A stretch of 64,000 nucleotides of DNA. Source: Norana najaformis. Lineage: Eukaryota; Annelida; Clitellata; Crassiclitellata; Hormogastridae. Below the pieces are notes generated by a model that did no database searches, was not told where the DNA came from, and saw only the letters and a list, made by a program, of their open reading frames with translations. Each line of letters opens with the position of its first letter. Position 1 is the first letter of the stretch. Shown piece after piece: positions 1 through 12,300 of this stretch. A program made the position numbers and the translations under genes. The stretch is from contig OZ029923.1 in NCBI GenBank assembly GCA_964023275.1, positions 4,848,229 through 4,912,228 on the forward strand. The letters are read 5' to 3'.

Positions 1-1946
1 CCAGGCACAACAGTTCAGTCGACATGGGGGGTGATCCCGGCTCAGCTGGGCTCTATGCGTCTCCAGGCTCAAAGGTTCAACTCCATGGCAAGTTTCCATC
101 TTGGCCAGATGCTAGTACGGCGCAGACATCTCCCGTATCGACTGCTTTTGTGACGCACACGGACGAAGTTGTAAGTCCATGCACTGCGAGGAGAATATTT
201 GAAGAGGCTGCTGCGAGAAATGCAGTTCCCCAGAGGCGCAGCAACCGTCCGCCTCACAAAAATTACCCCAACTTGCGGCAAGAATTTGGAAGTCTATACA
301 ACATTGATGTTAGTCCGAAATGTGATGCTGTTCCTGTCCAGCCGTACCGGACCAAGTCGTTTAACAGTGGTCGGGCGCAGTCGGCCAATTTATCGTCCAT
401 GACACCATCTTCAAGCGCCTCAATGCAGTACAAGGACGCAAAAAGCATGTCTCTGCAACCAGGGGGTGCCAGTTTTAGACCTTTCTACAACACTTCGACT
501 CAGACCGACTCTTCCCAAATGGAGACGGAGGGTGGTGGTGGTTTGTCGCAGTTCAGTCAAGAGTGGCCAGATGTTGAAGGTGGGAACGATCAAAGATCAG
601 TTAAGTTTCTGTCAAAGGGTGAGGGTGGAAGAGCCGGGGGATGGACGAGCAACTGCTCCTCAGCAAATCCCCGTGCAAAAGATTGTGTCTTTGCTGGCGA
701 TGATCGGTTCTTGACTGCAGTGCAAGAAGCCAGTCCATCTGAGATGGGCAGTGGTTTTAACAATCGATCGAAGAAGAATGTTGGATCCGCTAGGCAGCCT
801 GATGGCGAAGCTGTGGATCAAACAAGAGGTTATCCGCTAAACCAGTCATCCATGCTTCGACAACTTTCCAAGGAGATGTATGGGCAGACGGGGAAGAGAG
901 GCATTGGGTTGACCACCCGGATGAGCATTAGTGGGGACAGACAACAGCGTTTGGGTTCCATCGATGAAAACACACAGAGCAACGAAAGCTCGGGTTATGA
1001 AAGCCGGCAGGCACTAGGCGCTCGCAGAAAATCGTCCTCGGAAGTTGATCACCGTTCAAAAGGATCATTGTATGGAATGGACAGAGGTGATGTGACGTGG
1101 AATGACAGCTCTCTGTCACCAGGGAGTTTGGGTGTTGGTGTGAAAAAGTTTTCAGACGAGAATGAAACTTCGGCATATGTTGTTGAGGATGACCTTGGTG
1201 ATGGGTCCAACTTTGTGCGAGGTCGAAAGTGTCAGATGTCTCTGCGGAAAGCTTTTGGAATTTTCGACGAGTTTGAAATTATGGAAAGCAGTCCGAGAAA
1301 CGAGCCTCGCCAGGTTTTGAAATCGATCAGAAATGCTGGTGACTCGGAGCTTCATGGAGACTTTGGATCAAAGAGTTCTCTAGCATCATCTGATGTTGTA
1401 AGAAATCGCAAGAACCCACATTCGGATGATCATAAGTGGCAACGATCTTCAGAAGAACCAGTTTTGCATCGATCCTCAGGTAATCACCTTTTGCAACAGT
1501 CTTCAGGTGATCATGTTTTGCATCGATCTTCAGGTGACCACGTTTTGTATCGATCTTCGGATAATCTTCATTCGCAGCAAAAGTACTTGGAAGATGTTTC
1601 ATTCGGATCGAGCACAGATGATCATTTGTCTTTCGATCATGATACACGGAAGCCATCATCTGATGGATCATTTGAAATGGGTTGGCAGGGGAGTACGGTT
1701 GAGTTGGGTGCTTCAAGAGGCCAAACATTTCCTGCCAATTCCTCTTCTGGATCGGATATATCGAGAGCCATAGCCAGGAGGAAGTCAGAATCCCTGCCGC
1801 GTCAGCAGACTCCTCTGCAGCTGTCGGAGACTGCTGGAAGACGATACTCGAGCCATGGTTCTGGCACCGGTGTCCTATACACTGGTACCGGCGTCTTGTC
1901 GGTCAACCTCTTTCCGCATTCTCAAGATCTGCAGCAGCTGAATGAG
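1..1946 (+). CDS. Shroom: Shroom exon w1 (5' truncated by window)
   Basis: This is a large exon, open from the first base in the frame starting at position 3. The frame reads on to a stop at 1962-1964, but a donor at GAG|GTTGGT ends the exon at 1946 in phase 0, and the next exon starts in phase 0. The 648 residues are Ser/Gly/Asp/Arg-rich and low in predicted structure. Five 9-residue repeats of SSGDHVLHR type lie at 1446-1580. Basic Ser motifs such as ARRKSESLPR near the end could be kinase sites (inference). Confidence 0.85.
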
Positions 1947-4900
1947 GTTGGTGCATTTAACTGATCTAAAATCTCGCAGATGCAGCATTTATGGGCACTT
2001 ATTTCTTTTTATCTGGCCTGAGTTGACAACAGCAAGACCCAGTGTCCTGTATGCTTCAACTAACACCATAAAATTCAACTCAGAGACAAAAATATACGGC
2101 TGCAGAATGATTCCAGCGAGTGGTAAAAGCAGGAGGAGGCATCAGGGATATACACTTTTAAACTTTGTAGGCTGACATTTTTACCTTAAAAATGGGCAGC
2201 TTACAATTTGAATCTTGGGTTAGCACTGTCCATATGTGGGGACCCTAAATGGCTTGGTGCAGGGGTGGTGAAGGATCTCACCTGATAAATTCATTGCAAA
2301 ATGAGCAAGGTCGAGGCCATACGGTTGCTATAGAAAACCGTGTATATTTACATTTTACATGTCAGGAGCAAACAGCTTCCCTGAAGTCATTATGCAGCAG
2401 CCCCGATACAGATTTGAACCCACGAATGAATCACAAGGCAGGCATGCTACCAACCTACACACTGCATGAGCATCTTGGTGTGGTACAAAAATATACAGCT
2501 TGGTATCAGGAACGAACATCTTGCTTAAAGTAATTACACAACAGGCCTTATGCAGATTTGAACCCTCAACCATCGGCTCACAAGGCTGGAGTGAGCACCA
2601 CCAATAAACCCCTTGAGTCAGACGGGTGTGCTCAAGACCACACACTGGTAGATGATTTGTAAGTATGTCTGCGTTAATCGTTAATCGGCCAAGGGTTTAC
2701 ACCCTGTATTAAATCGGAGGTTTTACAATACCCACACACACTCACACATGCACATGTTCTGCTTTTAATGGTCCTGTCTTGTTCTGCGCAGTCACTTAGG
2801 TCAGCGATTTGCCAACAGGAATTTGCCAATGTGTTAAGACATGTAAATCTGCCACATCAGATCGCAAGGTCTGATGGAAGTTTATTGCTACTAACTGGAA
2901 CACTTGTGGATACACCTTCTTTGTAATTGCCTCTCTGCTCCTACACTTGGCCATAGACGTCTGGGCTGTGACTTGGGTCAGATGGGGAAATCTGGGGAGT
3001 AATTGGAGCATGTCTTATCTCTGGTTGCCCCTTCTGCCACCCATAGGGAGCCGCTGATAAGCCCTGGCAATGGGGTTAGTGGTGGTTAGTTGCTGTAAGG
3101 CTGTTAGTCTTGATTTAGTAGTTTGAGGAACATTTTTAATGCTCTACTAAGCTAAGTAATGGGCTCAAACCTAAGGGAGTATATTGAAACTTGGCACTTT
3201 GTATTGTACTGTATTGTATTGGTAATGTTATTTAGCACCTTTTACGGAAAGAAACACACATTGGCGCTCCCTTCTGCGTGTCAGATTCACTGACACTTCG
3301 CGCGTAACAAGTGCTTTAAATAAATAAGTAAATAAATAAATAAAAAACAGGAGATCTTTGCAAACGTATCAACAGTTGTCTATTCACGTGTATTTGCACG
3401 TTAAGTGGTAAATTGGAATCAATTTGTCACAGTTTTTGCAATGCAGTGTTTCTGCAACACTGGATGCGCCCTGTTATACATGTACGTCATTATAGCATTA
3501 CATTGATAGAATGCAACCAGGGACATGCTTCTAAATTTAATTCAGCATTTGGAATGTGACCCCCCCCCGACAGGCAACCTTCCCCCACCCCACAGGCAAC
3601 CTTCCCCCACCCCCACAGCCAACCTTCCCCCACCCCCACAGCCAACCTTCCCCCACCCCCACAGCCAACCTTGTGCTATTATTACGCTATTATGTGCTAC
3701 TTGATACAGTTGTTAAGTGTAGGGTGACACGGAGAGATTACTTAAGTAATTAGTGGTAGTTTTCCGTGTAGCCAGTTGGTTTCTGGTTGTCTGATTGATT
3801 TGATTGATCAATTGTTTGATTGTTTTGCATGTTTATAGCTGGGATTACTAGACTGGGTGAAACTTTGGTGCTCTTGCAGGCCGTGTCTTGTACACAGGCG
3901 GGGAGGGGGTTCTGACCTTCTGCCCTCTAATGGTCAACCACTGGGGTCAGCTCTAATTGTGGTCAGCTGTAATTAGACTGTCATTAGAGTGGTACAGGAA
4001 TTTGCTAGTTTGATGGTTGTTATATGTAAGAGGTCATAGGAGGTCATGTAAGGTCATAGGTCAGACATCCGGCCATAAAGCTGTGTGCTTAGACTTGGAG
4101 GGCTAGATCCTATATTTAGAAACCCTTGGCTTAGGGCTCCGTGAGTTCTTGATGGTGAACCCGAGGGGCACAAGAGGCAAGCTTATCTTGCTAGGGTAGT
4201 GGCCTGTCCCACACAAGCGTGCCATGTGCGAGGAAGTTCTCTGTTACTGAGCTGGTCCAGGAGAAGCTGAATCCCCAGACAGGGGCCTGAAACTGCTTTT
4301 CAGGGCAGCCATTTTGTGCCCTGGAGGCAAGTTTCCCCAAGTTTCCCTTCGACCTGAGAGCATTTGCGAGATAAATCGTTCTAATCGTAATCGTAATTCC
4401 GAGATTTCTACAGCGCCCAATGGAAGCCGCACCGCGGGGATCAGCTTATTCACAGGCGCTCAGTCAAAACAAAATCGATAGGCAAAAGGGTTCGGTTCCA
4501 GGTCAAGATCCAAAAGTCAGATGGAGAGACAGCGTGGCAGCTACGGGGGGGGGGGGGTGGTGTTTGGGGTTGGAGAGGAGAGAGAGATAAGAGGAAGAAG
4601 GGGTGTCTGTGAAAGAGGAATGTTTTGAGTTTTGAGTGAAAGGTTGAAGCAGAAATTGCAAGCGGTGCAAGCGGTTTTACAGGAGTGGGTTGGTATAGTT
4701 TTGAGAAAAGTGAAGCATCTGCAAGGAGTAAGGCACTGGAGGTGTGCACCAGTGCCAACACACTGCCAAGTAATTTCCGTTACGGCATTTTAATGCGTCG
4801 AAATTGAATGGCGGCGATTAAGAATTTCTTTTTACTGCTGTGCTTTTGTGTGTGACCTCAGCTGGCATTTCCTCATGCCTCGAGGCATAAATATTTGCAT

Positions 4901-7900
4901 AATACGACAACGGTGTCAGCTCTGGTGTTTTTTTTGTGAAGGTATTGCCGTGGGCACTTGTGTCCTGGTCACGGTTCTCTTGGTCTGTCTGCCTGTGTTA
5001 CGGTTGGTAGGTATTTGAAGGTGCTGCGGGGTATAAAGCCTTGTCAACCCCAGGTTGAGTTTGATCTGCACACTGAGGTCATGACCCTGCACACTGAGGT
5101 CATGACCCTGCACACTGAGGTCATGACCCTGCACACTGAGGTCATGACCCTGCACACTGAGGTCATGACCCTGCCCACTGAGGTCATGACCCTGCCCACT
5201 GAGGTCATGACCCTGCACACTGAGGTCATGACCCTGCACACTGAGGTCATGACCCTGCCCACTGAGGTCATGACCCTGCCCACTGAGGTCATGACCCTGC
5301 ACACTGAGGTCATGACCCTGCACACTGAGGTCATGACCCTGCACACTGTCCAGTGTCTAGCTTCTCTTAGCTTAAAGGGCAAGCGCTGTCGTTTGAGTTC
5401 TGTTTGGGTGTTTTCAAAGCCTATGCAAGAATTTGACTGTGAAAGAATCTGACTAAGAGAGAATTCGACCATTCAAGAATTCATCCGAGAAAGAATTTTA
5501 CGCAGGAAGATTTCAACCACGCAGGAATTGGACCGTGAAGGAATTTTACTGTACAAAGATTTTGCTTTGTTGTATGATGATCAGATTTCCATGTTGTACT
5601 CATTTGTACTTTTTTCACAGTACTTATTGGCATTAAGTACAGTAGAAGTGAAATAACAAACAGCAACATGATTTGATTGTATGATGTAATGTAATGTAAC
5701 AAGCATTTATATAGCGCCTTTCGAGCATCTCTCAAAAGCACTGATTTTGCCTACCAATATTGACAACTCAAATGTCCAGCTTGTACTCATTTGTTGAGTG
5801 GTCATTTGGCAGAAGTAACCATGGGAATGACTTTAACAAACAACAACATGATTTGATTTTACGATTTTGCCTACCAGTGTTAACGAGTCTTTGTCACGAT
5901 TCCTTGTTGGCAGTGGCTACCATAAAAGTTTAATAATGCTGTCTCTCCAGTTCCGGACAACACTTGGCCAACGCGTTCGCTGGATGTTGTGACCACAGAC
6001 TCGTTGGTTGGTCAGCGTTTTTAAAAAAAATTTTTTGCCTGTGGAATGCACGCTTGAAAAGAGTGTCTAGTAGAAGCAGAGACCAGTGTGTCCCAAATGC
6101 TGTTAGATCTGTATTTAATGTCTGCTTGGATCCAGACTATTTGTCTGATTTCCTTAAGCAATGCTATGCTGTTTTAGTTGGGTGTCTTCTAGCTGATTTT
6201 TTTTGGGAAGATCAGGCAGCAGGGGAGGAGGATGGCCACCCACTGTCATATGCTGAGACCAAGAAAATGAAGTCGCTAACACTGCATACCCATGGCTGCA
6301 TCAAGATTGGCTCAAGGAACTGCTGTTCTTCTATGCCACTAGTTTTTGTTCTTTTGACTCTTCACCTGTCAACTGACAGTCTTGCAAACGCTACACAATA
6401 TCACCTTTCAGCTTACACTGACATGCAAGGGCATAGTTTAAAAATGCTACGAGTTACTGACTTTTTCCATCGGCAATGCGTTTTTGTTATTAGATTTTAC
6501 TTGATGTATTTTTCAGTGTATCTTTGAGTTGCGCCATTTTGGATCTGTTAGACAGCCTTGTTCCAGCACTTTTGAGAGGTTCCTGAAAGGTGCTGTAACA
6601 CATATCCAGATACACATGGTGTATAAGCACATTCCAAGGCCTGTATTTCAGACAACTGTGGTCCTGTTTCAGAGGTTAATGGCTTTTCCTGAATCTGTTT
6701 TTATAGCCTGTTTTGTGAAGACTTGTATTCCTGCTCCTAGTGTTGATCGATTTTCCTTCATGTTTTCTTAAGACCCATCTATCCTAGACAGGCGTGTTCC
6801 TGCTTCTGTTGTTGATGGGTTTTCCTGAATGTATTTTTAAAGGCTGTTTTGTGATACCTGCTCCTTATGTCATTCAATTTTTATGACTATCTTAGGACTT
6901 GTCTCTCAAACAATTGTTTACCTATTGGCTTCTGATGTTAATGCTTGTTTGAAGCAGCCTAGTAGTGGCTTGCTACTTAAACGGTGCTATACAAATGGCC
7001 ATCATTACATTATGGTCCGTACATGGGGGACCATAAATGGCGTGGTGCCCTTTCAAACAGGCGGCGTTGGTGAAGGATCTCACCTGATAAATTCATAGAA
7101 AAATGAGCAGGGTCGAGGCCATACGGTCGCTATAGAAAAACGTCTACATTTACTATGCATTAATAACATTTCTGGAATGTACACCTGTATTTCAATGGTC
7201 TGCATTTAAGACAATTGTGCACCTGCTTCTGATGTTAATGTCATCGTAGTCGTAATCACAAGTGCACATTTATATAGAGCCTCTTCAAGAATATGCCTCA
7301 ACGATGCCTCTGACTTGATAAGCAACAACATGGTCAAACAGATTGGTCTTCAAACGAAAAAGAGGCAGAGAAAGGACAGGAAGCTTACATTGGCAACTGC
7401 ATTTTGCCTCTTTTCAGAATAAGGGGCTGACCAGTGACCCAGACAAAGCTGCATTGTGGAAAAGTACAACTGTGTAATTATTCATGTTATGTAATGTAAT
7501 TTAAGCTACTACTTTGGTACAGTACATTACATTAATAATAGTTTGTCCCAAATGTATTTGCATCAGACAGTTGTGGGGCTGTTTTTGATATCAGATTCGG
7601 ATGTACTGACATTCTGCACTTTACGAGTGCTTTAAATAAATAAAATAAATAATTAATACAACTGTAAAGCACTAGAAGTAGCTTTTGCTATATAACGGTG
7701 CTATATAAATTGTCATTACATTACGTGACATTATGCTACATTCCTAATGTTCCCTGAATGTATTTTTAAGGTCTCTGAATTGGACAGACGTACTCCTGAT
7801 GGCAGTGGGTTGGAAAGTCCAAAGCCTCCAACTTCGACATCATCCGACATATACCGACACAGTCCAAGGTAAAAACGTCGATTCTCCTGTGTTTTGAAAC

Positions 7901-9280
7901 TGCCAAAATAGACAAAACTGCTTTGTTAGGAGACCAGAATTTAGATCAGGTGTGCATTGATGTCAGATAACCAGGCAGAAGTGCTTTGTTAAGAATAGTG
8001 GACCAAGCGTTTGTGTTCTGAGGTCCGATAGCCTGATGAAGCTGCCTTGTTAAGAGACCGGAATTTAGATAAAGTGTGTTTTCTAAAGTCAGATAACCAG
8101 GCAAAGCTGCTTTGTTAAGAACCATGGACGAAGCTTGTGTTCTGAGGTCCGATAGCCTGACGAAGCTGCTATGTTAGGAGACTGGAATTTAGATCAAGTG
8201 TGTTTTCTAACGTCAGATAACCTGAAGTAACGATTGTCGTGGGCATAGCAGACCGGATGAGTTACTGCCTTTTCACCCATGCTTTGCCAGCCACTTCAGT
8301 TGCCGAAAATAACTGCTCTTGGGAAATACCATCTGATTGCAGGACTATGATTGTAGTCTTGCTGTTGTGAAGTGAGTAAGTAGGGTAGTATGCATCGTCA
8401 TTGTGTCCACAGTGAACAAAAGCCCCATATGCTTTTTGTAAGGCAGTGTAACAGACTAAGTGTTAGCATATTTGGAGGGGTGAGTAGGAGAAGAAAGATG
8501 AGCTGAAAGGAGGAGGAGGAAAAGAGAAAGGAAGAGGAGAAAAAGGAAGAGAACGAGGAAGAGGAAGAAGAAAAGGAGGAAGATTCCAGAAAAGGAGGAG
8601 GAGGAGGAGAAGGAAAAGAAAGAGGAAAAGGAGGAAGAGGAGGAGATGGAAGAGAACAAGGAAGAGGAAGAGGAAAAGGAGGAGGATTATAGAAAAGGAG
8701 GAGGAGGAAATGCAAGGAGGAGAATGGGAAGAAGATGAATTTACAAGGTAGAACAAGGATGATGGTGGTGGTGGTGGTTGTGGTGCTGATGATGATGACG
8801 ACGACGATGATGATGGTGATAGTGATGAAAAGTCCCTTAATCTGCTCAGAACAGGGGCCGTAGGTAGGACTGTTAGCAGCTGTTGGCAACTTGGTTACCG
8901 TGGCCTTGGAAACCGACAGAACAGCCGTTGCACTCATTTTATAGCTGAGTTCAATGGAATTCAACAGCAAAACTGAGAAAAGTCTATACAGGTGAGGAAT
9001 GAAACCCCTGACCTGTATAACGAGTACACTGACCTTACACCGTCAGTGGGAAGATCAAACGGCAATGGAAAAGGACTGGCCACCCACCCTCATATGCCGA
9101 GGCTAAGAAAAATGAAGTTGCTGACACTTCATACCCACGGCTGCCTCTCAGGGCTGACATAAGTGACCCCTCGTCTTCCTCTTATAGTATATAAATACAT
9201 AATGCTTGTTATATATATAATGCTTGTAATATATAATGCTTGTTTTATATATACAATGCTTGGTGTATATATAATGCTTG

Positions 9281-9362
<82 letters not shown>

Positions 9363-12300
9363 CTTAAAGCACTTGTGTATCATATCATATATGTTATGTG
9401 TATATACAGTAGATAAATGTGTGGGATATATGATACCAGATACTCTGCTTAGGTACTTTGGTGTGTAATGGTATCGGATACAAATGACATAATACACTCA
9501 TAAAACGCACATGTTGCAGAAGGCGTTCTGGGCTTTTGGGTCCTTAGTCACTTAAAAAAACTGGTGGTGGTGGTGGTGGTAAAACTGACTATTGGTGGTG
9601 TTTGCCAGGGTATTAAATGACCCGAGGTTGCTTACCAGCCAGCCGACTGACTCATCTCTTCTGCTTCCTTTAAACTCCATATAAATATTATTCATTTTTT
9701 ATTACTTGAGGTTTCTTGCAGGGCTGAGTGATGTGTCTTCTTGTTGCTTGAGTCGGTTGCTGCTCGGTTTTTGCTTAGCGCGTGGGAGGCAGGCAGGGGA
9801 GGGGGTCAAAGACCTCTGACCTAGGGGGCTTTGATCCAGCAGGGCTTGAAGGGCAGCTGCTGCTGGCTTATCTGTAATCCAGCTTGGATGTAAGGGTTAG
9901 ACAGACAGACAGACAGCTGCTGCGGGCTTATCTGTACTCCAGCTTGGATGTAAGACAGACGGACAGACAGACAGACAGATCGATCGACAGACAGACAGAC
10001 AGACAGACATAGACAGACATAGACAGACAGACAAATAGACAGACAGACAGAGACTGGAGGCGGACAGACAGACATACATGGAGGCGGACTGGCTGGTACA
10101 CTGACTGTCAGGCACACAGGCAGACTAGCAGGCCGACACTGACCGACAGACAAAGAAGCAGACAGACAGAGGCAGGCATACACAGACAGAGGCAGGCAGA
10201 CTAAGACGAGACGCAGGCAGACAGACAGAGACAAACAGACAGAGGCAGGCTGGCAGGCCAGGCCACTGGAATTTAGTCTGGTGTCCAATTTTATAATCTA
10301 ACCGATCAATAACATGTAGGGACATATCCTACAATTGCAAATATGGACCGTAGGTACCGCTGCATTTTCATTATTGGATTAGACAGAATCAGACCGAGGC
10401 GATTGTATTATTGAGTGCATGTGTGCCCAGGTACAGGAATGTAGAAGGTCCCGAAGGACGAATTGGCATGCCCATGAATTGAGCTGATATCATCTGTTCT
10501 TTATTAATTATGGCTGGGGGGGTTAAGAAATTTACTTGCGACTTTGAGGTAAAGTCTGGTATGAGCAGAGACTACTGTGGACGATGGACACGTTGACTTG
10601 TGCGGCCTGCAATAAGTAGAAATAGAATAATTGAATTTGTTTATTGAATCGCCAACAATCTAAACAGTTACAACAGTTTCACCTAAAATATTAAAAGTGC
10701 TGCTGGCATCAAAGGGCAATCCAGAAGGGGCAAATGTCCCGCTCTAATATGGATTGCCCCCTCACATAACTGATATACAAAATCGTAATCCCGAGATTTC
10801 TACAGCGCCCAACGAAAGCCACGTCGTGGGGACCAGCCTATTCACAGGCGCTCGGTCAAAACACAATCGATAGGTAAAAGGGTTCGGTTCCAGGTCAAGA
10901 TCCAAAAGTCAGACGGAGAGACAGCGTGGCAGCTATGGGGGATGGTGTTTGGGGTTGGAGAGGAGGGAAAGATAAGAGGAAGAGGGGTGTCAGGATAGGA
11001 TCTGTGAAAGAGGAATGTTTTCAGCTTTGAGTGAAAGGCCGATGCAGAAATTGCAAGCGGTGGAGCATCGATGAGTTTGTATGATGGGTCAGAAAAATAT
11101 GAAATATGAATTGTTAGGATAGTGAGAAGTGGTTTTTTGAGGTACTGATAAGGCGCTGTATAAATGACAAAGATATGTTCAGACATATTGTGTGGAGGTT
11201 TCAGTACATTCATATGCCTGCATGAGTTCTGGCCACCCTGGTGTCTGCCGTTTTCAGACCTTGCTTGTCCACGCGTCCTTAAGGGCGCAGAGTAATAGGG
11301 GGAAGGGAAAAGGCATCCGTCCAGGTTTTTTGAATGAGTCATCGTTTAAAAGTGGTGTTGGTGAGCTGGTGTGTCGTGTTCTCAGTGTTGAGTGGTTTAA
11401 AGTCTGCAGTGCTTCGGGCATTTCTTCGTTGTCTGCTACTGAGGTGTAGTTTAAATTAGCCACTTAGACTACTTAGAGGTGTTAGCAGATTGGCCAAACG
11501 TCACTTGGGCCCTTCATGAGACCTTGCGTTTAGGATTAGTTTGCCGTGGGGGTCCAAAGGTTTTGGAACCTGTATGGAAAGCCCTCTGGGGCTGGGAGGG
11601 TATTCACCATTAAGAGGACCTCCTTGTAGGGTCTGGTTAAGTGCTTTAACCCGTGGGTCTTAACCAAAAGACCATCAGGGTTTTGGGTATTATCTGATCC
11701 ATCATACGAACTTGCCATCACTTCACCCCTTGCAGTCTCTGCACAATTCTTTCCATTGAAAACTGAAAACAGTTCTCTTCCGCAGATCCTATCCTCATTC
11801 CTCTTCTTCGCCTTTTCTATCCCACAGATCCAATTCCAAACACCATAGCCATCTGACTGTCTGCCTGCTTGACTCTTGTATCTTTACCTGGAACCGAACC
11901 CTTCTTGCCTGTCGATTTTGTTTTGACTGAGCGTCTGTGAATAAGTTGGCTTCCGCGACTTAGCTTTCATTGAGCTGTAGAGATCTCGGATTTACGATTG
12001 TGATTAGGTAGAGGGGTTTGAATATGAGGGTATTCATCAATCAGTTGATTGTCTAGCAGGGTCTGGATATTCATGCTAGGGTCTTTGGATCCAAGGGTCT
12101 CAATCCAGCTGTTGGGTGAGTGAAGAGGGTTTGAATATGAAGGTATTCATCAGTCACCATTAGGAGGACCTCCTTGTGGGGTCTGGCTATGAAAACAAAA
12201 TCCTTGGGCAGCAGGTCAGAAATTCTAGCCTTGTTAATAATAATTAGTAACTTCTGATCCGTGAACTTTCTTGCAGGGTTTGGTTATCTGTATGCCGGTG

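Larger units (their letters stand above)
1947..7770 (+). other. Shroom intron between w1 and w2 (5.8 kb)
   Basis: No further exon was found. It holds a family B repeat (2207-2360), two antisense tRNA-like SINE copies (2361-2645), a SINE-like tail with TAAA runs (3200-3345), a C-rich minisatellite (3567-3675), an AGGTCA cluster (4031-4063), a LINE 3' end (4375-4760), a 21-bp minisatellite (5069-5341), a short 'TATATAGCGCC' repeat (5685-5750), exon-w2-like degenerate repeats (6640-6965), a second family B copy (7005-7150) and another TAAA-tailed repeat (7590-7735). The stretches 2650-3200 and 5750-6640 show nothing I recognise. Confidence 0.75.

Noticed and set aside
4916-5472. Three overlapping ORFs of 142-164 residues on both strands
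   Set aside because: They read through the 21-bp minisatellite, whose unit (7 codons) keeps every frame open.
8398-8970. Minus-strand 190-residue ORF
   Set aside because: Produced by the polypurine tract (Ser/Phe/Leu/Pro only); no domain or splice context.
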